A stretch of 64,000 bases of DNA, taken from positions 3,591,501 to 3,655,500 of the forward strand of contig NZ_JAAVJL010000001.1 in NCBI RefSeq assembly GCF_012863495.1, read 5' to 3'. The DNA is from Pseudanabaena yagii GIHE-NHR1 (GTDB taxonomy: Bacteria; Cyanobacteriota; Cyanobacteriia; Pseudanabaenales; Pseudanabaenaceae). Shown here one piece after another: positions 10,193-22,383 of this stretch (its first letter is position 1; each line of letters opens with the position of its first letter). The notes beneath the pieces were generated by a model. That model did not search any database. It was not told the DNA's origin and saw only the letters and a program-made list of their open reading frames with translations. A program made the translations under genes and the position numbers.

Positions 10193-11185
10193 ATGAGTGC
10201 AGAAAAACTTCTGAAAGAATATGCTGCTGGTCGGCGTGACTTTGCCAGTATCAATCTAGCTAATGCCAATCTCTTTAACAGTGATTTGATCGGCGCAAAC
10301 TTAACCAAAGCCGATCTTCGACGGACTAATTTAGTCTTTGCTTATCTGAATAAAGTTACTTTTAACCATGCCAACTTAACTGGAGCAAGATTAGGTGGGG
10401 CTACCCTGAACCAAGCAATCATGATGAGCGCTAATCTTGCTGAGGCAGACCTGCATGGAGCAATGTTGCAACGGGTCAACCTCTTTGGGGCTAATTTATC
10501 GCTCGCCAACTTGATGGATGCAAATCTAGGGGAAGCGGACTTACGCAGTGCAAATTTGCGGGGGGCAAATTTACGTTGTGCGATCTTAAGTGCAACGCTG
10601 ATGCGAGAGGAGCGCGGCTATCCACCAACTACCATGAATGGGGCAAATTTACGCAAGGCTGATTTACGCGGGGCAAATCTGAGCGGAGCTGATCTGACTA
10701 GTGTCGATTTATCCGAAGCAAACCTGAGTGAAGCTACCCTTGCGAGGGTTAACTTACATGGTGCAAATCTGAGTGGTGTAATTGCTAATGGTACTAATTT
10801 TGCCGAAGCCAATCTCAGTAATGCCAATTTGACTGAAGCTAATCTCAAAAATGCTAACTTTATCAAGACAGATCTCAAAAATGCCAATCTCCGTCTGGCA
10901 AATTTATTTGGTGCGAATTTGAGCAAGGCTAATGTCAGTATGGCGACCCTTAGCAGTGCCTCATTAATTCAGGCAATTCTCACAGGAACCGATTTTTCGC
11001 GATCGCTACTGGACAAAGCCAACCTTAGCCAAGCGAGTCTCGTAGATGCTTATTTAGTAAGAGCAAATCTTGATGGTGCGGATCTGACCAGTGCTGTCCT
11101 CACGAGAGCAGAGCTAAGTGGCGCAAGTACTGTCGGTACAATTTTCCATGACGCAACTATGCCCGATGGTAAAATCCATTCCTAA
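10193..11185 (+). CDS. Pentapeptide repeat protein
   Basis: A 330-residue protein made almost wholly of A(D/N)LXX pentapeptides, from about residue 20 to 320, which predicts a right-handed quadrilateral beta-helix. There is no signal peptide or membrane segment, so it is probably cytosolic. A short interruption (MREERGYPPTTM, about residue 138) forms the loop seen in many cyanobacterial members. It starts 23 bp after the kinase gene, compatible with one operon. Such proteins are abundant in cyanobacteria and most have no assigned function; gyrase protection as in MfpA/Qnr is possible but unsupported. Confidence 0.85.
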   Translation: MSAEKLLKEYAAGRRDFASINLANANLFNSDLIGANLTKADLRRTNLVFAYLNKVTFNHANLTGARLGGATLNQAIMMSANLAEADLHGAMLQRVNLFGANLSLANLMDANLGEADLRSANLRGANLRCAILSATLMREERGYPPTTMNGANLRKADLRGANLSGADLTSVDLSEANLSEATLARVNLHGANLSGVIANGTNFAEANLSNANLTEANLKNANFIKTDLKNANLRLANLFGANLSKANVSMATLSSASLIQAILTGTDFSRSLLDKANLSQASLVDAYLVRANLDGADLTSAVLTRAELSGASTVGTIFHDATMPDGKIHS

Positions 11186-11288
11186 AATTTATGCCTTCTC
11201 TCCTTGACGCAGATAGCCTTCATCAACCAAGATGACAACTGAACATCGCGTAACTCATACTATCTCTAGCCATATCACCTAAAAATCT

Positions 11289-12005
11289 ATGGAAGATTTC
11301 AATCTTCTAGAGGAAGTTATAGATAGCTTGGAGCAAGACAGCAATGTACTTCGCATCAAACGACTTATCCTCTTTACTTGTAATGACACTTGGTCAAATG
11401 ATGTCAACGAAGTCAAAGCGTTGCAGATGTACCAGCTTGTGCGGGGCTTGATGCTCAGGTTTCCTGATATCAATGTGCTCAAGCAAAAGTTAAATAGTCA
11501 CGTCAAGCAACTTAGCAAACAGTCAGACTATCTCCTTGCAGCCGATAATATTATCGATGCGATCGGGTTTCTCTATACTTTGCGCGATGAAGGGAAACTG
11601 CCCCATAAATTTTTAAATGCGGAAGAAGTTGCTGAAAATACTTCTGAGCCTGTAAATGACAATAGTGGATTTGATAGCCAGTCAACTATTCCCCATCGGC
11701 ATAATCTTAAATACTTAACTAACTTATTTGATCTACGGGCTGATATTTCACGCAATATTAGTCCCCTCCACGCCAAGATCCTGCTATTTTCTAGTCTGCA
11801 TTATCGATTTAGTCCACAGGAACGGGATTGGTCTGCACTCTATACCTATGACCTCGATGATTTGATGCAGCTTGTCTTTCAAACCTATGAGACTTTTGAT
11901 GCTTTAGAACAACAACTTACTCAAGTCAGTCAAACCCTTGATCAGCCAGAGGATGCGAAACGCGCCTCGGCAGTGATCTTACAAGCACTAAGACCTTTCT
12001 ATTAA
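11289..12005 (+). CDS. Conserved hypothetical protein
   Basis: A 238-residue soluble protein that I do not recognise. It looks mainly alpha-helical, with a low-complexity acidic middle (about residues 108-130, EEVAENTSEPVNDNSG) dividing two helical halves. There is no signal peptide, no membrane segment and no known catalytic motif. Length, codon use and the HIP1-like site inside (GATGCGATCGGG) fit the neighbours, so it looks like a native gene. It ends at a hairpin with a T-rich arm. The gap before it (11186-11288) shows nothing notable. Confidence 0.75.
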   Translation: MEDFNLLEEVIDSLEQDSNVLRIKRLILFTCNDTWSNDVNEVKALQMYQLVRGLMLRFPDINVLKQKLNSHVKQLSKQSDYLLAADNIIDAIGFLYTLRDEGKLPHKFLNAEEVAENTSEPVNDNSGFDSQSTIPHRHNLKYLTNLFDLRADISRNISPLHAKILLFSSLHYRFSPQERDWSALYTYDLDDLMQLVFQTYETFDALEQQLTQVSQTLDQPEDAKRASAVILQALRPFY

Positions 12006-12041
12006 AAGAGAGAGGCACTTCACTTCGTGTCTCTCTCTTTT
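12004..12041. terminator. Terminator hairpin
   Basis: AAAAGAGAGAG-type arm pairs with CTCTCTCTTTT around a loop of about 8 bases, directly after the stop codon of the gene ending at 12005. Confidence 0.75.
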
Positions 12042-12052
12042 ATTTCAATCTA

Positions 12053-12101
12053 GTAAAGAGGGTTGTGTCCCCGCCGAAGGCGGGGACACAACCCTCTTTA
12101 C
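12053..12101. repeat. 23-bp perfect triloop hairpin
   Basis: GTAAAGAGGGTTGTGTCCCC plus GCC (12053-12075) pairs perfectly with 12079-12101 around GAA. It lies between convergent genes and follows another terminator hairpin, so it may serve the minus-strand scar gene. Confidence 0.8.
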
Positions 12102-12120
12102 TTCGCTTACTTGAAAAGCG

Positions 12121-13059
12121 CTATATTGCGATCACATTGAGATTTTCCATAATTTCGCGGAAGCTGTCTAAGCCTGCTTCGATATTTTCGATGATTTCAT
12201 TAGCCAGAATGTCGGGATCGGGGAGATTATCGAGATCGGCGAGGCTTTTGTCCTTGAGCCAGAAAATATCGAGGTTGGTTTTGTCTCGCGCCATGATTTC
12301 GTCATAGCTAAATTTGCGCCAGCGTCCTTCAGGTGTTGCTTCTGACCATGTTTCTGTGTGGTGGTAGCGATCGCCTGATTTGTAACAATCGATAAAAGGC
12401 TGGAGATCTTCAAGTTTGAGGGGATTTTTCTTGAGGGTATGTTGGACATTGGTACGGTAGTCATAAATCCAGACTTCCTTTGTCCAAGGTTCTTTGGCGG
12501 CGGGTTTTGTATCCGCTTCACCACGAGCGACTGAGCCAAAAACTCGTACATTAAACGCTCCATGTTTGGCAGCGATCGCTAAGATATTTTCTCTGCTTGC
12601 TTGGAGTTGCTGTAGTTGCATATTTAAGTTTACTGGTTCAAAAAATGGATTATGGCGATCGCTACGTTTTATTTCTTCGAGTTCAATAGGATTTGATTGC
12701 TGAATAATAGCTAGTTGATCGAGTAATTCTCTGAATAGTAGGGATTTTTTAGCCATTTTTATCTGTTTAATATACTGATAATCAGGTGTTGGCAAAGCAC
12801 TAGCATAAAAATCATCACGCCATTTGAGGATTGCAAGATCAGGCTGAGGCTCTGAATGATTTCTAAGAATAATGGGATTTTGTACCCAGACAAATACCTG
12901 ATCTCCTAATTTGATTTGCAACAATCTTGCTGTTTTCGCCACACAAAGCGTGTGCTTAATGCCGATTGGGGACATTTCTCTGATTTCTCCATTAATTAAC
13001 TCATAGCGATCGCCTTCCGCAAACACCCCCGCCTCGTGCATGAGATGGTATTGCTGCAC
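12121..13059 (-). pseudogene. Chimeric scar: Uma2 / nucleotidyltransferase / HsdM fragments
   Basis: One open 312-codon frame joins three unrelated partial genes. Residues 1-93 are the start of a Uma2-family nuclease (YELINGEIREMSPIG, then PQPDLAILKWRDD) broken where the family reads PTPED. Residues 102-185 are the start of an MNT-type nucleotidyltransferase (FGSVARGEADT) broken before its DIDLL catalytic aspartates. Residues 189-306 match the C-terminal tail of a type I methylase HsdM (GRWRKFSYDEIMARDKTNLD) without its catalytic NPPY core. No part keeps its full fold, so no activity is expected. The family start (RFTVQQYH) extends four residues upstream of the GTG at 13059 and no ATG lies before the stop codon at 13114-13116. 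I read this as two deletions in a former restriction/toxin region. Confidence 0.75.
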
Positions 13060-13229
13060 CGTAAACCTATGAATATTGCTCGTAAAACTGGTTGTAACTA
13101 GTTGGATCGTATTTCACCTCAATTCAGGTAGGTTAGAGCTTTCATGCTAAATGTTTAGTATTATTAAGATTCAAGACTAGCGATCCAAAAGATCGCTTGC
13201 TTTCTTATTCGCATATTGATTGATAAGTA

Positions 13230-16200
13230 ATGGACACTAGATATAATCCCCAGCAGATCGAACCCAAGTGGCAACAAGTTTGGGCAGAGAAACAACTTGA
13301 CAAAGTAAGCAACGATGCAATTAGTGCAGACAACAAGAAATTTTACGCACTGTCAATGTTTCCCTATCCATCGGGAGATCTGCATATGGGGCATGTCCGT
13401 AACTACACAATCACTGATGTAATTGCACGATACAAAAGAATGCAGGGTTATCAAGTGTTGCACCCGATGGGCTGGGATGCCTTTGGATTGCCTGCGGAGA
13501 ATGCGGCGATCGATCGCAATACTCACCCCGCCAAATGGACTTACGCCAATATCGACAATATGCGATTGCAGCTTCAGCAAGTGGGCTTGTCCTACGACTG
13601 GGATCGCGAGTTAGCAACCTGTTCGCCTGACTATTACAAATGGACGCAATGGATCTTTTTGCAATTTTTGGAAGCAGGTTTGGCTTACCAAAAGGAAGCC
13701 AAGGTTAACTGGGATCCGATTGACCAAACCGTAATTGCCAATGAACAGGTGGATAGTGAAGGGAGATCTTGGCGATCAGGGGCATTGGTGGAAAAGCGCA
13801 AATTGCGTCAATGGTTCTTGAAAATCACTGATTATGCCGAGCAGCTTTTGCAAGATTTGGATAAGCTCAACGACTGGCCCTCTAGCGTCAAGATCATGCA
13901 AGCCAACTGGATTGGCAAGTCCACAGGCGCAGAGCTAAGTTTCCCAATTGTTGGCAGTGACGAAAAAATCACAGTTTTCACCACCCGTCCTGATACCGTT
14001 TACGGTGTGAGCTATGTCGTGCTTGCCCCTGAGCATCCTCTAGTCGAGACTTTGACTACTGCTGCTCAAAAAGAAGCTGTCTGCAAATTCATCGAAGAAG
14101 TCAAAAATCTTAGCGAAATTGATCGCACTTCTGACGATCGCCCCAAACGTGGAGTAGCGATCGGCACAAGTGTGGTTAATCCCTTCACAGGGAAAGAAGT
14201 TCCCATTTGGATTGCCGATTATGTTCTCTTTGAATATGGAACAGGCGCAGTCATGGGCGTTCCTGCCCACGATGTCCGCGATTTCGCCTTTGCGAAGCAG
14301 TATAATCTTCCCATTCAGACGGTAATTAATACCTCTAATGCAACTGATGAAGCACTGAAAGCTGCTTATACCGAAGCAGGGATTATGGTCAATTCGGGCG
14401 AGTTTGACGGATTGGATTCCGTAACTGCGAAAACTAAGATTGTTGAACTTGCAGAGAAGAACCAATGGGGAACAGCCAAAACCACCTATCGCTTGCGTGA
14501 TTGGTTGATTTCTCGCCAAAGATATTGGGGCTGTCCGATTCCCGTAATTCATTGTCCAAGTTGTGGCATCGTTCCCGTTCCCCATGCAGATTTGCCCGTA
14601 ATTTTGCCTGAAGATGTGGAACTTACAGGACGCGGCGCATCGCCTCTCGCCCAAAAAGATTCTTGGATCAATGTTCCCTGTCCTAAATGTGGTACAGCAG
14701 CCAAGCGCGAAACAGACACGATGGACACCTTTATTGATTCTTCTTGGTATTTCCTCCGTTTCAGTGATGCGCGGAATGATCAGGAAATTTGCGATCGCAC
14801 TGCGGTAAATAATTGGCTACCCGTCGATCAATATGTGGGCGGTGTCGAACATGCGATTTTGCACTTACTCTATTCCCGCTTTGTGACTAAGGTTTTGCGC
14901 GATCGCGGCTTACTCAATTTTGATGAACCCTTTACGAGATTGCTCACTCAGGGCATGGTACAGGGCTTGACCTACATGAACCCCAACAAAGGTGGAAAGG
15001 ACAAATGGGTTCCTTCGGCTTTAGTCGATCCCAAAGATCCTAAAGATCCGAAAACTGGTGAACCGTTGCAAGCGCTCTTTGCCACGATGTCTAAATCTAA
15101 GGGTAATGGGGTATCGCCTGTAGATGCGATCGCTAAATATGGAGCTGATACTTTGCGGATGTTCACGCTCTTCAAAGCTCCTCCTGAAAAAGATTTGGAA
15201 TGGGAAGATGCCGATGTCGAAGGTCAGCAACGCTTCTTAAATCGTGTGTGGCGTTTGGTAATACAATCAATTTTGTGGCAAGCAATCCGAAATGTTGACT
15301 ATGAAAACAGGATTTTAGAACCATGGTGTGAAATCAATAATGACAAATGGCTTGCTGACCAATCTAATACTGGTCAATTTAAGGGCGCTGCAACAAATCT
15401 TCTTAGAAAAGATGTAACAATTGACAGTGTAAGTTTTGATCTCTTAGAAAATTGGTGTTCACAAATTATAGAGAAAGAACGCAAAATTAGAGATGAATAC
15501 TTTAGACTGACTGGAGATTCATTAGAACAACACTTAGAAGAACGCAATTCTCAACAACTGAGACTATGCTTTTTACTCTTTTTACCATTAGTAACACAAG
15601 AGGAGTGGCAAGGTTTTAAGGCACAAGATGAAAGTCGTTTTAATAATATTCTTCAAGGCAGAAAATTGGATGTTCGGTTTGTTTTGAAAGAAGAGAGAAC
15701 AATTGTAGCTTCACAGCATTTCAATGAAACCACTGAATCTTTTGATAAAGCAGAGAGAGAATTGCGTCGACCAATTCATACTGCAATTAAAGATATAACG
15801 GAAGATATGGAATGCGGTTATCTGCTAAACACAGCTATCTCTGAGATGATGAAGTTGAGTAATGCAATATCTGGCAGCTTGTCAATTAAAATTTCTAATA
15901 CTTACAGTGACGGTATTAATACATTACTTAATTTGCTTGCTCCCTTTACGCCCCACCTTGCTGAGGAACTTTGGTCATTGATTGGGCATACTGACTCAAT
16001 CCATTTACAGCCTTGGCTCACCCATGATCCTGATGCACTTACCGTTGATGAGATTACGCTCGTCATTCAAATCAATGGTAAAGTGCGCGGCAGTCTCCAA
16101 GTGCCATCTAGCGCCAGCAATGATAAGCAAGCATTGGAAGAATATGCTCGCAGTTCAAGTGCTGCCCAGAAGTATCTCGAAGGTAAGGAGATTAAGAAGG

Positions 16201-16244
16201 TGATTGCAGTTCCCAGCAAGTTGGTGAATTTTGTAGTTGTGTAG
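13230..16244 (+). CDS. leuS: Leucyl-tRNA synthetase with large C-terminal-half insertion
   Basis: A 1004-residue class I synthetase charging tRNA-Leu, well above the usual bacterial length of about 860. HIGH-type motif: HMGH in [19 protein letters not shown]-type motif: [11 protein letters not shown]. The editing domain ([20 protein letters not shown]) and zinc-type cysteines (HCPSCG, CPKCG) are present. The extra length is one block, about residues 678-840, placed in the anticodon-binding helical domain between RVWRLV and [12 protein letters not shown]. That block is AT-rich (bases 15261-15750) and helical with charged stretches ([11 protein letters not shown]). It has no pair of membrane segments, so it does not look like the cyanobacterial CAAD domain, and no intein motifs. 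Enzyme identity is firm; the insertion's role is unknown. Confidence 0.96.
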   Translation: MDTRYNPQQIEPKWQQVWAEKQLDKVSNDAISADNKKFYALSMFPYPSGDLHMGHVRNYTITDVIARYKRMQGYQVLHPMGWDAFGLPAENAAIDRNTHPAKWTYANIDNMRLQLQQVGLSYDWDRELATCSPDYYKWTQWIFLQFLEAGLAYQKEAKVNWDPIDQTVIANEQVDSEGRSWRSGALVEKRKLRQWFLKITDYAEQLLQDLDKLNDWPSSVKIMQANWIGKSTGAELSFPIVGSDEKITVFTTRPDTVYGVSYVVLAPEHPLVETLTTAAQKEAVCKFIEEVKNLSEIDRTSDDRPKRGVAIGTSVVNPFTGKEVPIWIADYVLFEYGTGAVMGVPAHDVRDFAFAKQYNLPIQTVINTSNATDEALKAAYTEAGIMVNSGEFDGLDSVTAKTKIVELAEKNQWGTAKTTYRLRDWLISRQRYWGCPIPVIHCPSCGIVPVPHADLPVILPEDVELTGRGASPLAQKDSWINVPCPKCGTAAKRETDTMDTFIDSSWYFLRFSDARNDQEICDRTAVNNWLPVDQYVGGVEHAILHLLYSRFVTKVLRDRGLLNFDEPFTRLLTQGMVQGLTYMNPNKGGKDKWVPSALVDPKDPKDPKTGEPLQALFATMSKSKGNGVSPVDAIAKYGADTLRMFTLFKAPPEKDLEWEDADVEGQQRFLNRVWRLVIQSILWQAIRNVDYENRILEPWCEINNDKWLADQSNTGQFKGAATNLLRKDVTIDSVSFDLLENWCSQIIEKERKIRDEYFRLTGDSLEQHLEERNSQQLRLCFLLFLPLVTQEEWQGFKAQDESRFNNILQGRKLDVRFVLKEERTIVASQHFNETTESFDKAERELRRPIHTAIKDITEDMECGYLLNTAISEMMKLSNAISGSLSIKISNTYSDGINTLLNLLAPFTPHLAEELWSLIGHTDSIHLQPWLTHDPDALTVDEITLVIQINGKVRGSLQVPSSASNDKQALEEYARSSSAAQKYLEGKEIKKVIAVPSKLVNFVVV

Positions 16245-16611
16245 CGCTTCAATTACTAGTATTAGTATCTTGCTTAAACTCATAAATTAGAAATGGTAGT
16301 AATTTCCTTCTCTAATTTATGGGTTTAAATTTTAGAAGCCACTAAATGTAACTTTTTAAAAAATATGTAATCGCAAAGCAAAAAGGCTGAAATTTACCGT
16401 CGCGATCGCGTTTCCCAAAACTTTTAACAAAAAAGTCTATTTCCTCATGACTAAACCCATCTTCAAACAGACTAATCACTGTGCCATTTATGTCCATCCC
16501 ATACAAATTAATAGGGTTGCTGACACAAAGCATCTGCAACCCTATTAATCAAAAGTTGTTTTTCACAGAGTCGTACCTTTGTTCTTTCTAATTGGGAGAT
16601 AGAACTTGATA
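16245..16611. other. Intergenic region with inverted repeat
   Basis: A 367-bp gap between convergent genes. It contains ATTAATAGGGTTGC (about 16509-16522) and its exact inverse (16535-16548) around a 12-base spacer, which may be a terminator for idh on the minus strand. A 65-codon minus-strand frame (16342-16539, TTG start) overlaps this repeat; it has no recognised motif and I do not call it a gene. Confidence 0.5.
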
Positions 16612-18906
<2,295 letters not shown>

Positions 18907-19006
18907 TTAAACTGATTCGTATCGGTTTTATCCAGAAATTTAGCGAGTATATTAAGTTGTATAATTGTCAATATTTCTATCTGCGATCGCGCCAGAGTGA
19001 AAGTCA

Positions 19007-19276
19007 ATGCAACAAACTATTACCAAAAATCAAGAATCTAGCACCAATATTTCCTTAGATGATGAGGTGCTGAAAATTTTTGCGAAAATGCCAGATGCCC
19101 TTAAGATTGAGGTTCTACATTATGCTGAATATTTATTGAATAAGGGAACTGAAAAATCTTCTAGTGCGGCGATCTCAAGTGATGGCATACCCAAGAAAAA
19201 ATATAGACAAGCGGGAACGATGGCAGGGCTGATTGTGATGTCAGATGAATTTGATGAGCCTTTGGTAGAAATCTGA
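19007..19276 (+). CDS. Orphan DUF2281-like antitoxin
   Basis: An 89-residue protein. The centre (FAKMPDALKIEVLHYAEYLL, about residues 23-42) and the acidic tail (GLIVMSDEFDEPL) match cyanobacterial DUF2281 proteins, usually the antitoxin gene in front of a PIN-domain VapC toxin. Here no toxin follows: ATGATTGTCGCTTATTCTAG overlaps the stop codon but ends after eight codons. The gene is therefore an orphan antitoxin or the remains of a pair whose toxin was lost. It lies 157 bp from the divergent idh start. Confidence 0.65.
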   Translation: MQQTITKNQESSTNISLDDEVLKIFAKMPDALKIEVLHYAEYLLNKGTEKSSSAAISSDGIPKKKYRQAGTMAGLIVMSDEFDEPLVEI

Positions 19277-19371
19277 TGATTGTCGCTTATTCTAGTTAGG
19301 GAAAACTTGTAAATTTGTTTCTATTGAGATGATTTATAAAACATTAGCCATTTAAAAACTTAAGTAAAGAA

Positions 19372-20175
19372 ATGACAAATAGAGAGATTTCATATGTGTT
19401 GACATTTATGGTTTTCTTGACTTTTGCAAGTTTTATATTTGCTTTTTTTAAAATGAACCCTAAAACACTTGATGTAATTTTACCCTATGGTATGAGAATT
19501 GGAATTACTGGAGATCCTTCACCGCCAATAGTTTTACCTAATAAGAGTAATGATTGGATTATCATTCAATCGGTACAAGGAAAAGACAAGAAAGGTAATG
19601 AGGCAATTTTTGATTTCTATACTTTATTTGGTGTTAATGATGATTATGTATGGGAATATGGAAGTTGGGATTGGATTGAGGACATATCTACGAACCAAAA
19701 AATAAGAGTAGATCGTTTCTTCAATGAAAAATTTAGGCAAGAAGGAATCAGGGAAAGAATCACAAACGCTTTGGATGTTATATCTGTAGGAACTGCTTCC
19801 TGTGAAGGCTCTAATACAAAACAAGAAGAAGATAGATCTTTCATGCGAGCTAAATCAATACGCAAATATGTGAAACAAATTGCTAAAACTACAAAAGGTG
19901 AAACTTTATTATTGCTACTAGGACAACATAAAGATGATGAATGTCCTCAGAAATCTCCAAATGAAACACGGGATCAAAGAAGTATTATCATAATAGGTGT
20001 TGTTTTTAAAAATCCTGATACAAACTTGCGTGAATCTGTAGAGAATGCCATGTCTAACTTGGTGAGCAATAAAAATTTAAAACAAGATTTAGAAAGATAT
20101 ATTAATAATACAAACCGTTCTCCACTTGGCTCCCTAGATCCAAAAAAATATTCTCAATTCGATCTAAAAAACTAG
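19372..20175 (+). CDS. Membrane-anchored protein with OmpA-like C-terminal domain
   Basis: A 267-residue protein with one membrane segment near the N-terminus (about residues 8-27, VLTFMVFLTFASFIFAFF) and a soluble remainder. The region ISVGTASCEGSN...RAKSIRKYVKQ...TLLLLLGQHK resembles the OmpA/MotB fold, where a conserved G-x-[AT] strand precedes an R-A helix; I see this by pattern only. The gene is clearly AT-rich compared with its neighbours and has no HIP1 site, which suggests horizontal acquisition. Immediately downstream lies the HIP1 minisatellite. Function is unknown. A sensor or cell-wall-binding role would fit the layout but is not shown. Confidence 0.6.
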   Translation: MTNREISYVLTFMVFLTFASFIFAFFKMNPKTLDVILPYGMRIGITGDPSPPIVLPNKSNDWIIIQSVQGKDKKGNEAIFDFYTLFGVNDDYVWEYGSWDWIEDISTNQKIRVDRFFNEKFRQEGIRERITNALDVISVGTASCEGSNTKQEEDRSFMRAKSIRKYVKQIAKTTKGETLLLLLGQHKDDECPQKSPNETRDQRSIIIIGVVFKNPDTNLRESVENAMSNLVSNKNLKQDLERYINNTNRSPLGSLDPKKYSQFDLKN

Positions 20176-20183
20176 TTGGCATT

Positions 20184-20525
20184 GCTGTTTGATTTTTTTG
20201 GGGAGGCGATCGTGGTGTTTGGGTATTGAGGGGGCGATCGCTGTTTGTTTTTGGGGTTGAGGCGATCTTGATTTTGTATGTTGAGGGGGCGATCGCTGCT
20301 TGTTTTTTTGGAGAGGCGACCGTGGTTTTGAGGTGTTGGGGGGGCGATCGCTGTTTGATTTTTTGGGAGTGGCGATCGTGATGTTGAGGGGGCGATCGCT
20401 GTTTGTTTTTTAGTGGAGAGGCGATCGTGATGTTTTGGGAGTGATGGGGCGATCGCTGTTTGATTTTTGCGAGAGGCGATCGTGATGTTGAGGTGTTGAG
20501 AGGAGCGATCGCTGTTTGATTTTTC
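20184..20525. repeat. HIP1-containing minisatellite, ~55-bp period
   Basis: The word GCTG(T/C)TTG recurs at 20184, 20240, 20295, 20350, 20398, 20455 and 20511, giving periods of 56, 55, 55, 48, 57 and 56 bp. Most units carry GGGCGATCGCTGTTTG, a T-run, then a GGAG-type word and GGCGATCGTGATGTTGAGG. A minus-strand frame through it encodes only a repeat translation and is not a gene. It fills most of the gap 20176-20640. Confidence 0.88.
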
Positions 20526-20640
20526 TTGATGAGACAATATTACAGCGATTAAAATTTGTTGCTAGACTACATACTAAATACTCATTATTTTAAGAGAGCT
20601 ACTAACGGAAGAATTATTGTCTCTCCCTAGTGACCCGTAC

Positions 20641-22155
20641 CTAAACACGTCCTTTTAGTAGATAAGTCGTCATTTCTCCTTTGCCTTTGATATTGATCAT
20701 GCCGCGCTGTTCAAAGTGATATTTATCTTTTAAAAGTTGATAAGTTGCTTCAGTTACTTGGATACAATCAGCGATGCCATAGGATTCCATACGACTTGCG
20801 ACATTAACTGTATCTCCCCATAGGTCATAGATGAATTTTTTGGTGCCGATTACCCCTGCGATCGCCTGTCCCGTGTGGATGCCAATACGAAGGGAGAACT
20901 GACTACCATCTTCTCGCTTAAATTTTTTGATTGAAGATTGCATTTGCAAAGCCATTTCGGCGATCGCTTCCGCATGATCGTTACTAGGCACAGGCAAACC
21001 TCCAACCACCATATAGGAATCACCAACCGTCTTGATCTTTTCGAGATCATATTGCTCGACGAAGTAATCAAACTCTGAAAATATCTCATTCAAGATATTC
21101 ACCAACGCGCTCGCCGAAATCGCTGCTGCATATTCTGTAAAGTTGACAATATCTGCAAATAGAACAGTCACTTCATCAAAGGAATCCGCAACAATTGTGC
21201 CACTAGTTTTTAAATGTAATGGATTCTTATGGGTCTTAAATTGCAGAGACTTCAAACGTTCTGCAATCTCTGGTGGTAATACATTCAGCAAGAGCCGTTC
21301 TGATTTTTTCTGCTCAACTCGCAAACTCTCTTCAACTCTTCTCCGCTCCTGAGCTTCCATTCCTAGTGCTAGTAAATCAGATAGAGAATTTGCGAAGCTG
21401 ATCTCTTCTTCTAGCCATAGGTGTTGAATATCAGTATGCTCAAAAGCAAGGATCCCCATGATTTCGCCACCGACTTCAAACCTAGATATTAATGCAGAGA
21501 CAATATCTAGAGGGAGGTAATAGGATAGGAACAATTCCTGAAAAATTTCATCTTCTTGGATATCTTCAACCGCGATCGCCCGATCTTTGAGGATAGCCTT
21601 AAATAAACTAGGATATTTCTCGGCGGTTAAAATATCAGCTTCAGTATGTGACTTGAGGCTTTTTTGATAGAGATCAAGGCAATGTAAAACGGTCTTATTT
21701 TTATTGAATAGCCAAATACTAACCCGCTCGACGTTGAGTGCATAGCTACCTGTCCGCGTAATATTTTGTACAGCAATAATAAAGTCACCCTGATTAATTG
21801 CTTTGTCTTTAGTTAAGGCAAATAAAACATTTTGCTGTTTTCTAAGTTGCTGCTCGCGCCGATCTAACAAAAAATTAGTGCGTTGTAGTGAAGATTTTGC
21901 GGCTTCGAGTTCGTTAGTTCTTTGCTTGACTAGAAGATCTAGATCCTGATTTGCTTTTTGTAAATTTTGGAGCTTTAAGTTGAGCGATCGCCTAGTGGCA
22001 ACCATGCTTATCAGCGCAGTCGCAAGTATTCCCCAACCCAATAACGTAAACAATATCGACTCGGCAGTATTGCCAACAGGGGGAACATTGCTAAACAGAT
22101 TGGTAAGGTGAGGAGTAATCAGAGTTCTAGACTTGCAAAATACAAATACTGACAA
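20641..22155 (-). CDS. Class III adenylate/guanylate cyclase with GAF domain
   Basis: A 504-residue signalling enzyme making cyclic nucleotide. Order: a membrane segment (about residues 32-52, SILFTLLGWGILATALISM), a coiled coil (60-115), a GAF domain (about 120-275), a short helix linker with LLLNVLPPEIAERLK, and the cyclase catalytic domain (about 320-504). The metal-binding Asp are in VTVLFADIVNFTEY and KTVGDSYMVVGG; the Lys in EKIKTVGD and the Asp in FIYDLWGDTVNVASRME fit adenylate rather than guanylate specificity. The start is TTG at 22155 because the next Met lies after the membrane segment. GAF ligand and partner are unknown. It lies alone. Confidence 0.88.
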   Translation of the reverse strand: MSVFVFCKSRTLITPHLTNLFSNVPPVGNTAESILFTLLGWGILATALISMVATRRSLNLKLQNLQKANQDLDLLVKQRTNELEAAKSSLQRTNFLLDRREQQLRKQQNVLFALTKDKAINQGDFIIAVQNITRTGSYALNVERVSIWLFNKNKTVLHCLDLYQKSLKSHTEADILTAEKYPSLFKAILKDRAIAVEDIQEDEIFQELFLSYYLPLDIVSALISRFEVGGEIMGILAFEHTDIQHLWLEEEISFANSLSDLLALGMEAQERRRVEESLRVEQKKSERLLLNVLPPEIAERLKSLQFKTHKNPLHLKTSGTIVADSFDEVTVLFADIVNFTEYAAAISASALVNILNEIFSEFDYFVEQYDLEKIKTVGDSYMVVGGLPVPSNDHAEAIAEMALQMQSSIKKFKREDGSQFSLRIGIHTGQAIAGVIGTKKFIYDLWGDTVNVASRMESYGIADCIQVTEATYQLLKDKYHFEQRGMINIKGKGEMTTYLLKGRV

Positions 22156-22310
22156 ATAACTAGGATTATGCTAGCTCGATCGCTCATGATGGTCAATTCG
22201 CACAATTGCTGACCTCAAATTTTTGCAGTATTTAACTTCTATAAATATGAGTGGTTGTATGAGGCAGCTTAGGCTCTTGCGGATAAAAAATGTTCCATTA
22301 AAGTTATCTA

Positions 22311-22354
22311 GCTTCGACTTCGCTCAGCTAACTTTGGCTGAGCGAAGTCGAAGC
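22311..22354. repeat. TTCGACTTCGCTCAGC inverted repeat
   Basis: GCTTCGACTTCGCTCAGC (22311-22328) is exactly inverted at 22337-22354 around an 8-base spacer. A close relative is at 63028-63076. This repeat type is widespread in cyanobacterial intergenic regions. Confidence 0.8.
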
Positions 22355-22383
22355 CATAGGTACTTTAATTAATAGCAAGTCCC

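Noticed and set aside
14040-14654. 204-codon minus-strand frame inside leuS
   Set aside because: Shadow of the conserved leuS editing domain; no motif of its own.
15261-15750. Intein or CAAD domain in LeuS
   Set aside because: There are no splice-junction motifs (Cys start, His-Asn end), and no pair of membrane helices as in CAAD.
16342-16539. 65-codon minus-strand gene between leuS and idh
   Set aside because: TTG start inside an inverted repeat, no ribosome binding site, no recognised motif.
20184-20525. CRISPR array
   Set aside because: Unit lengths vary (48-57) and the whole unit is similar; there is no repeat/spacer alternation and no cas gene.
20172-20537. 121-codon minus-strand frame through the minisatellite
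   Set aside because: It only translates the 55-bp repeat (NQTAIAP-like units). No start signal and no family; the repeat explains it.
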